A stretch of DNA of 64,000 nucleotides from Erodium maritimum (Eukaryota; Streptophyta; Magnoliopsida; Geraniales; Geraniaceae), in contig OY997588.1 in assembly GCA_963921825.1 (NCBI GenBank), positions 9,686,001-9,750,000 on the forward strand, written 5' to 3'. The notes under the pieces are model-generated. The model ran no database searches and was not told where the DNA came from. It worked only from the letters and a program-made list of their open reading frames with translations. The position numbers and the translations under genes were made by a program. Shown in pieces: positions 57,480 through 64,000 of this stretch; positions within the stretch are counted from its first letter, which is position 1; every line of letters begins with the position of its first letter.

Positions 57480-58150
57480 CGTCAATAATTACTGAGCATT
57501 ACATTAGTGAATGTACTTGCAAACCACTCCTTTGGGCTGTCCCTTCCGTTCCCCTATGCGGAATATCAATGGTTTTTAATAATTTCAATTAAATGTAATG
57601 GTGCTCCGATTCTTGGAATCATCAACTCAGTTTAATCAGTCACTAGTTAGATTGTGTCACGCAACGGTCCACATACTTCTTGTGTCAGTGGCTCTACATT
57701 CGATTAATTAAATTTCATGTTGTTTTGATGACGCCATATCAGCACCGATGCAGGTTTTGTGGAAAGCGGAAGATGTCATGAACGAGAAAGAAACTCTTTG
57801 ATGCTGAAACAAAATGTTTACACGAATCTACAAAAATATATGAAAGGCAAGATGATATGAAAGTTTCAAAACAGTGAGCCAGGGAAAGAACTTTTTTTTT
57901 ATCTGCAAAAATAACCAACTATATTATGGTGTTGTATTTGTATGTATGGATGTGAAGATCCAAAAAGTTTGATTAATTTCGACCAAGCATTTCCTGTTCT
58001 GTCGTCGACAACTGTTAAGATAACCACATAAAACATGAGGATTAAAAATTCAAAAACCTACACCATACATACTCAAGCTAAAACTCAGAGCAATCAGGAA
58101 ATTCTAGCAGTTCAGCACAACGCAGAAAAGAGATTATGAAATAGTTTGTC
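57480..58150. other. Intergenic, nothing recognised
   Basis: The sequence upstream of the first SUMO-like gene up to the LINE-like fragment. It has no protein-like frame and no inverted repeat that I can define. Confidence 0.4.
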
Positions 58151-58640
58151 ACTACAAGAAAGTTGTAGGGATTTATTGAAGTTTGATCTCTTTTTCTGTT
58201 AGAAGTTCAAGTTGTTTTGTTTATGGGTCAAGTTTGAATGGTTTCTTTCTGGTGGAAGGGCGTTTAAGTCTCGGGTTTTGTGGTAGTCGGAAGTGCTTGG
58301 TGTTGTTGTGGTGTATTGTTTTTTGTGCTTCACGATTGGGAGATCTAGGTATTACACCTGTTTGTTTAGTGTTTTGAGATTCATCGTTAAATTGAGTATT
58401 TTAGACTTTTTATAGTTTCAGTTTAGCCCCTTGTCGGGCTTAGTTTCCTTGGTCGTGATTGCCTTGTTTGTTGCTTAATGGTTGTGATATCCGATACTGA
58501 GACATTTTCTCTGGTTTTCTCTCCTTGTTGGGAGTGATTTGTATGTGCTCTGGTTTGTATGAGGGGATTCTTTCCTCTTTCTCTTGACTTTATTTCAAAG
58601 TCTTGAGATTTTAATATATGCTAGCTTCCCAAAAAGTAAT
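58150..58640 (+). repeat. LINE-like 3' end fragment
   Basis: A T- and G-rich plus-strand sequence (TTGTTTTGTTTATGGG, TTTTTTGTGCTTC) ends GATTTTAATATATGCTAGCT and then CCCAAAAAGTAATAAC. It shares the TTTTAATATATGCT ending of the copy that ends near 10.3 kb. It stops directly at the Harbinger relic. Confidence 0.45.
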
Positions 58641-60135
58641 AACATGGATGCTAGCGTACGAGTGCTCGACGGAATATTTGACAAAACACTACAGATTAGT
58701 TAAGTACCATCAATGTTCTAAAAATCTTGACTGGACGCCGCCTAGGCGCCCGCCTACGCCTAGCCGACTAGGCGATTACAACAATTTTGCGTAGTATACT
58801 GACTCAATTAAAAATAATTAGATGGTTATGGTGTTGGTGATATTAGGTGTTGTGCTTCTGAGGTGTTTGGTGTGATTTTTTAGGTATTTTAGATATTATG
58901 TACCATTTTAATATAATGAAATTCATATTTTATTTCTATATATAATAATATATCTATTAAAAATAAAAAAATACAAATCCGATTAATCCCCGTCTAGTCC
59001 CCGATTAATCCTCGAAGGACCTAGCCGCCCGACTAGCGCCTAGCGACTTTTAGAACCTTGAGTACCATAGTCAAATGTGTGCGACAGTTTTGCATAACAT
59101 GTTGAAGTATTTATCGAGAAGTACGAGCGAGCACTCAATGTGGAGGACTTGACCCGATTGTTGGAATAGGGATACAACGAGGGTTCCCAGACATGATCGG
59201 GAGTCTTAACTGTATGTATTGGAAGTGTAAGAATTGCCCAACCATGTTGTAAGGAGCCTTTGGACGATGAAATCACCATGGGCGTCCATCAATAATGTTG
59301 AAAGTTGTAGCATCCCTTGACTTGTGGATTTGACGTGCGTATTACGAGTCTGCTAGCTCGAACAAAGACATCAAACGTGCTCAACAAAGGACACTTATTT
59401 GATGATGTTCTTACCGAACATGACTATATCATGGACTACGAGATAAACTAGACTCAATACGATTGACCTTATTATTTGTTTAAATGCATTTATCCAAATT
59501 GGAGTCAGTTTGTGAAGACGATTCGCCATCATGTCCAACCCAAATACAGATTGTTAGTTAAAGTCCAAGAAAGTGTTCGAAAGGATGTTGAATGAGATTT
59601 TGGAGTCTTTCAAACACGGTGGCATATAATTAATTGAGGAAACGGAAATAAAATACAAATGGGATGATCTCAATCAAATGGATTTCACACACAAATGTTT
59701 GGAAGATTGTCGAAGGTAACCCAAAGTGGAAGGCCAGGTTTTTTCCAACCCCCAACCCTACATCCAACCCGATGTTGAAGTAGATGTTGAAAGCGAAGTA
59801 AGGAAATGAGCAAGGTTGGACGAAGACTGTTCCTATGACACAAACATGCCTTTGGACTCTAAGCCAAACACGGCAAACACCTATACTGATCCGGAAATAA
59901 TCTCCACATGTGAAGTGTGTCCTGAAGGTCAGAAGAGGGTGATGACTAGGCCGAGGAGCAAAGGAAAGACCATAATATTGTTGGTCTACAAAATGTTGCA
60001 AGAAGCATTCTTGTACAAACTGTTAAAAAGCGAAAGTTTTTCAAGATCAAGGTTGATCGCATGTGAGCGATGTACAAGACGACTTAGGAAAAGGACACCT
60101 CCGATATGTCGGAAGGCGGTAGAGCAGTTCATGTA
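58641..60135 (+). pseudogene. PIF/Harbinger relic: transposase plus partner ORF, split by a MITE
   Basis: The frame before the MITE reads MLAYECSTEYLTKHYRLVKY. After the MITE it resumes with STIVKCVRQF, GFPDMIGSLNCMYWKCKNCP and IMLKVVASLDLWI, matching the DDE transposase of plant Harbinger elements. A decayed C-terminal part follows (YPNWSQFVKTI). From about 59690 the sequence matches the second, Myb/NAM-like Harbinger ORF: VWKIVEGNPKWKARFFPTPN, then CPEGQKRVMTRPRSKGK. Stops and shifts abound, so neither protein is functional. TIRs were not identified. Confidence 0.8.
58711..59060. mobile_element. hAT-type MITE inside the Harbinger relic
   Basis: A 350-bp element with inverted ends CAATGTTCTAAAAATC and, inward from the right, CAAGGTTCTAAAAGTCGC. 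The subterminal blocks are CGCCTAGGCGCC on the left and TAGCCGCCCGACTAGCGCC on the right. The 8-bp sequence AGTACCAT is directly repeated on both sides (58703-58710 and 59061-59068), the target size of hAT elements. It was inserted into the Harbinger transposase frame, so it is the younger of the two. Confidence 0.88.
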
Positions 60136-60525
60136 GCTACAATCGCCACCCTTGGTCGGATACTTTGGGACCTCTAGTCTTCAAGTTATAGGTTTAAATT
60201 TTAATTCCATGATTTATTTTAATGTTTATCATACCCGCTATTAGATTTAATAAATGTTTATTTTAAAAAAAAAATTGTTCCGAATAACAATTATCTATAA
60301 CTTCAACATCTCTCCCCTTAACTACTACGCCATTTACTTTTACCCTAACAATGTTGGCCGTAGTCATTCACATATTAAAAATAATTGCATGGTGGCCAAC
60401 GAATCAAAAGACAGAAAGGCATGCAACCACTTTAATTAAGGGTGACGATTCGCGTGCTACATAATTAATTGAATTTAGTTTTGAACAACCACAGAAACCG
60501 AAGAGACGGACTCATTAATCACATT
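60136..60525. other. Intergenic, promoter side of the second SUMO-like gene
   Basis: AT-rich sequence with no gene. Regulatory sequence for the 60612 gene should lie here. Confidence 0.4.
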
Positions 60526-60527
60526 TG

Positions 60528-60541
60528 ACTATATATAGATA
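60528..60541 (+). promoter_or_regulatory. TATA box of the second SUMO-like gene
   Basis: ACTATATATAGATA lies about 75 bp upstream of the ATG at 60612. It is followed by an A-rich, ATG-free leader, which supports the chosen start. Confidence 0.55.
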
Positions 60542-60611
60542 GAGGTAGATAACAAAACTTACAAAGCCATCAATTGAACTCCAAAAGCGCAACAATTATT
60601 TTCAATTAGGA

Positions 60612-60983
60612 ATGGAAGGATCGTCTCCAATACTGCGAGAGCTTCTTAACTCGGTGACTCGGCTAGACCTTGACGTCCACATGACAGTGGAGCCAGGTCG
60701 GTCCCGGTCCAAGTCCGACAACGTCGTGTCCCTTCTGGGCGATGAAGGTGGTGACGTTGCCATCACTGTCAAGGTCATGAAGCGAAAAGGCGAGTTTGTC
60801 GGATACAAATTAGGAAAAACGACACCGTTGCGCTTGCTGATGGTGGATTACTGCGAGCGCAAAGGGGTTGCGTACGGTGAGGTTCAGTTCGGGTTCGATG
60901 GTCGATTGGTTCGCGAGAGACAGACCGCTGGGTCTTTGGGTTTGGTTGATGGTGATGTCATTCATGCTTGGCTCGAATCTTAG
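60612..60983 (+). CDS. SUMO-like protein lacking diglycine, with N-terminal extension
   Basis: An intronless frame of 123 residues. An N-terminal extension of about 45 residues (ELLNSVTRLDLDVHMTVEPG) precedes a SUMO-like fold: VAITVKVMKRKGEFVGYKLG, then LRLLMVDYCERKGVAYGEVQ, FGFDGRLVRERQTAGSLGLV and DGDVIHAWLES at the end. The order of strands and the helix matches SUMO, but the protein stops right after the last strand with no Gly-Gly. It could not be processed or conjugated like SUMO. A role as a non-covalent ubiquitin-fold protein is inferred from that absence. A TATA box and leader suggest it can be transcribed. Confidence 0.75.
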   Translation: MEGSSPILRELLNSVTRLDLDVHMTVEPGRSRSKSDNVVSLLGDEGGDVAITVKVMKRKGEFVGYKLGKTTPLRLLMVDYCERKGVAYGEVQFGFDGRLVRERQTAGSLGLVDGDVIHAWLES

Positions 60984-60989
60984 ATTGTG

Positions 60990-61480
60990 CTTTGCTATTC
61001 GCTATCTTTCAGAGTTGCTTTACCTCTTGTTTTTTTTTGTTGTTCTGAATTGAAATGGAAGCGCTTATGTTTTGAATTGGATCAAATTTACATCTACAAT
61101 TGCAAAACAAATGCACCACTATATATATTGCTGTTGTTAGGGTATAAAATAAGCAATTGCCTATAATTTTTTTTAATTTAAGAACTCCGAATAATTTATA
61201 CGATATGTAGCCATATTTCGAAATAAAATATGAGTTATAAATGGACAATCATTTCACTTGATCATACATATATTAACCCTTCGAAACTACATTTTAAGTT
61301 GATATGTTCGTAACATGGCCATGATTTCTGAATTTTCTTAACTAACTTGGCCACCTCACCTAATCGTAGTAGCAGTGTGCATCTAAGTTTTTCGATTAAC
61401 CAACTATAATATATGACTGATAAATGAAAATCATCTTCAAAAAAAATTGTGTTGTCAAAAGTAATTGATAAGCGTCATTA
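60990..61480. other. 3' flank of the second SUMO-like gene
   Basis: AT-rich non-coding sequence. No supportable element. Confidence 0.4.
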
Positions 61481-61923
61481 CAAAAGGAAGACAATCATCA
61501 TTTTTATGTCCTGAGTCGTGCGGATGATGGCAAACTTTATCACGGTATCTGGTTCTTAGTTCGGATTTTGTCAAATTTTGTCCGGATTCATCGTATCCGT
61601 TCATTTTTATGGCCTGGTCGTTGCAGCGGCGTCGTTGCAAGGCCTGCAACGCCTCCTATAACCATTCCTTGTAGTAGTAGTCGTTGCAGCGCGTCACCGA
61701 CAATTCTATCAATGATAGGACTCGGCGGCGTAGGCCCAACAACTAGACGCGGGTACAATGACGTGACGTATGGTGCTGATTTTTAAAAATCCCATAAATT
61801 TTCCTGTAAATACACTATCCCTATAGAAAATTCACACATCTTCTCTTCTATACCTTTTCTTCTCTCAATCTTCATTATTATTTTTTTAATGATTGTTATC
61901 CAACAATAGTAGAATTGGCTAAA
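61481..61923 (+). repeat. Probable 5' non-coding part of a Harbinger element
   Basis: A GC-richer block with repeated GTCGTTGCAGCG phrases (GGTCGTTGCAGCGGCGTCG, AGTAGTCGTTGCAGCGCGTC), then an AT-rich leader of CTTCTCTTCTAT type, runs into the transposase frame at 61924. The same arrangement (GC-rich block, short leader, transposase) is seen in the intact element at 14849. The terminal inverted repeat was not found. Confidence 0.4.
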
Positions 61924-63200
61924 ATGACTCCCCAAGACATGACGAAAGTGAGGAAAAGGATTGAACAACTAATAGCCAAGCGCATTGATGATCGGATTTC
62001 GGCAAGGGTATGACAAAGTGCAGAAGATGAGGAGGTCAAGGGGTCAGAATCGTCGACTGCACTAAAGCGGAGAATGACAGAGCCAAATTGAGACGAAGCA
62101 CACGAGCGGTTGATAGCTAACTACTTCGCTCCTACTCCGGTGTACAACGACCAAAAATTTCGATGTCGCTTCCGGATATCGAAGGAGTTGTTCCTACAAA
62201 TCATAACTGCATTGAGTGAGCGGTACACATTCTTTCGTTAATGATCCTATTCTACAGGAAAACTCATATTCTCTCCGCACCAGAAGTGCACGACAACACT
62301 TCGTCAGCTCTGTTATGGAGGTCCTGTTGATACCGTTGGTGAGTACTTGCGAATGGCGAATAACACTACTTTGAAGTGCGTCCGAAAATTCTACTTGGAC
62401 GTCATCAAGATTTTTGGACAAACATATCTACGACTACCGACGGAGGAAGATGTTCGTCGTTTGCTGGAAATCAACGAAGCCCACGACTTCCCGAGGATGA
62501 TAGGGAGTCTCGAATGCATGTACTGGGATTGGAAGAACTGTCTGGTGGCATGGGCTGCACAATTCTCAAGTAGAGACCACGAGAGCGTCCCCCAATCATG
62601 CTACAAGTTGTGGATATGACTCTTTTTTCGAAACATCGAGCTCCAACAACAACATTAACATGCTGAATTGGTCAACATTGTTCACCAGACAGTTCGAGGC
62701 TTTGCTCCACCGGTTAAGTTTAAGATCAACAACAGAGAATACGCAACCCCTCATTACTTGACAGATGGAATTGATCCTCCTTGGACTACATTTGTGAAAA
62801 CAATATCAGCTCCACAAACGGCAAGGTAAAGGTGTTTTGCTAGAAACCAAGAGTTGACGAGGAAGGATATCGAACGAGCATTTGGAGTTCTGCAAGTTCG
62901 CTTTCATATCGTCATTCGTTTTAACCGAATGTGGGATTGGAACTCGCTCGCAGTCATCATGACTACTTGTATTTTTCTACACAACATGATCGTCGAGGAT
63001 CAACGGAAGCCGTACCCCCACTTAATCGTTTGCAGATATTGGTGTCCTGCCTATACTGCACCGCACAAGACCGCCACCAACAGTGAACATCACATGTATC
63101 CTGAGATATAGAACAAGGATCCATGATCGAGAAGTTTATCACCGACTCTATAATGACCTCGTTGATCATATTTGGACAAGATATGAAATGATCGATCAAA
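61924..63200 (+). pseudogene. PIF/Harbinger transposase pseudogene
   Basis: Segments in order across shifting frames: RLIANYFAPTPVYNDQKFRC; RMANNTTLKCVRKFYLDVIK and GQTYLRLPTEEDVRRLL; the DDE region start FPRMIGSLECMYWDWKNC; DGIDPPWTTFVKTIS; and the terminal helix block TRKDIERAFGVLQVRFHIVI with CIFLHNMIVEDQR. Early stops (TGA near 62010) and frameshifts inactivate it. Coverage is nearly full length, so it is an old but complete transposase rather than the deleted type at 15.2 kb. Confidence 0.85.
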
Positions 63201-63209
63201 ATTAGAGTA

Positions 63210-63610
63210 ATATAATGTATTTTTATACTTGATAAGAATAAAATTAACTGTTTATTTTAGTGTTATTTTGAAAATATTAAAAAGTAAATAAACATTTAAA
63301 CTGTAACTCTTATAATTAATTAGTGATAGAAAGTAGTTATCTAGAGAAATTAAAAAAGTACTTTTACCACCCTTCTCTCCAACTGGCTGACAGAGTAATG
63401 AATCAATAGACAGAGAAAGACATGCAATATTAATTACTTAGCGTGAGACGATTCGTGTTCCGTGTATTCAATAGAATTGAATACATTGGGAACAAGCAAA
63501 AGCGAAACGAATCAGTAATCACTTTGGTCGGAGCTTCCAATACTCGTTAATTAAGATATGACCACACGACCTTGACTAACTATTTAACAACCTCGTATCG
63601 TATATTGGGT
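63210..63610 (+). promoter_or_regulatory. Upstream region of the third SUMO-like gene
   Basis: About 400 bases of AT-rich DNA between the Harbinger relic and the start codon. A weak TATA-like CTATTTAACAA lies near 63581, about 40 bp before the ATG. No other element is seen. Confidence 0.35.
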
Positions 63611-63623
63611 TAGTGGGAAAGGA

Positions 63624-63902
63624 ATGGCAGGGGTGGAGGACATGCTACTATGGATGCCAATTCCGAAAGACGAAACCATGATATCGATCAATGTTCAGAG
63701 ACCAAAGGACGAGACAGTGTGCTACAGGGTTTGTCGGAAAACTCCTCTTAAGGATCTTATGAATGACTATTGCCTGCGCAAGGAGCTTGCCTTCCAACGT
63801 GTGAAGTTTATGTTCGATGGAAACTGGATTGACGGATCGCTCTCTCCTCATGACTTGGATATGGACGATCAAGATGTCATCGACGCTTGCTTTGTTAGTT
63901 GA
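63624..63902 (+). CDS. SUMO-like protein lacking diglycine, short form
   Basis: An intronless frame of 92 residues consisting almost only of the SUMO fold: MISINVQRPKDETVCYRVCR, then LKDLMNDYCLRKELAFQRVK, FMFDGNWIDGSLSPHDLDMD and DQDVIDACFVS at the end. LMNDYC and DLDMDDQDVIDA align closely with LMNAYC and ELDMEDGDEIDA of canonical plant SUMO (from memory). It ends at the last strand without Gly-Gly, so conjugation by the SUMO pathway should be impossible. Clean coding over the whole fold argues for selection or a recent origin. An alternative is a pseudogene truncated before the C-terminus. Confidence 0.75.
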   Translation: MAGVEDMLLWMPIPKDETMISINVQRPKDETVCYRVCRKTPLKDLMNDYCLRKELAFQRVKFMFDGNWIDGSLSPHDLDMDDQDVIDACFVS

Positions 63903-64000
63903 CTACACGAACTGTTCTACGGGATTCATGTGTTTCTTATTCTCTCAAGTGTTGTTAGAAAATCTTGTCCGGAGATGAATAAGACCAAGTCAAGACTTTT

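Overview
This window is nuclear DNA from a flowering plant. The genes are split by many GT-AG introns, the intergenic DNA is AT-rich, there are numerous plant-type transposable elements, and one patch is chloroplast DNA carried in the nucleus. The proteins look like those of a eudicot. The species cannot be named from the sequence alone. All exon models below were built by hand from splice sites and reading phase, and no transcript data were available.

Nine protein-coding genes are supported. Left to right they are: an R3H-SUZ nucleic-acid-binding protein (3292-7383, +, 6 exons); an F-box/PP2-B type protein (13708-14695, -, 3 exons); a mitochondrial OXA2-type membrane insertase with a C-terminal TPR region (22071-34359, -, 14 exons); a PHD-finger protein (37240-40828, +, 5 exons); an organellar RlmH-type SPOUT rRNA methyltransferase (43707-45898, -, 7 exons); a conserved 87-residue protein of unknown function (48488-50910, +, 3 exons); an RGP5-type reversibly glycosylated polypeptide (51021-52076, +, one coding exon); and three divergent, intronless SUMO-like genes (57070-57393 -, 60612-60983 +, 63624-63902 +), counted here as one cluster. 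Apart from the SUMO-like cluster and the close pair at 48.5-52.1 kb, neighbouring genes have no evident functional link, as is usual in plants.

The rest is mostly mobile DNA. A long-TIR element ends about 200 bp upstream of the R3H start codon. The 9-21 kb interval holds LINE-like retroposon ends, a Copia gag relic, a Tourist MITE, a deleted PIF/Harbinger element, TIR elements with internal minisatellites and a tRNA-like SINE candidate. Intron 3 of the OXA2 gene is 5.5 kb long because it holds a Copia relic, a MITE with an internal tandem repeat and a complete gag-only LTR retrotransposon. A LINE derivative that kept only the RRM-type ORF1 follows the PHD gene, and a LINE endonuclease/RT relic lies between 46.2 and 48.1 kb. 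The 53.1-55.6 kb interval holds a degenerate tandem array, a MITE relative and a composite psbD-psaA plastid insertion. PIF/Harbinger relics lie between the SUMO-like genes, one of them split by a hAT-type MITE with an 8-bp target duplication.

The observations most worth following up are the SUMO-like cluster (only one member keeps a diglycine end), the 110-bp gap between the small conserved gene and the RGP5 gene, the 28-bp tandem duplication that rewrites the RGP5 C-terminus, and the rearranged plastid insertion.
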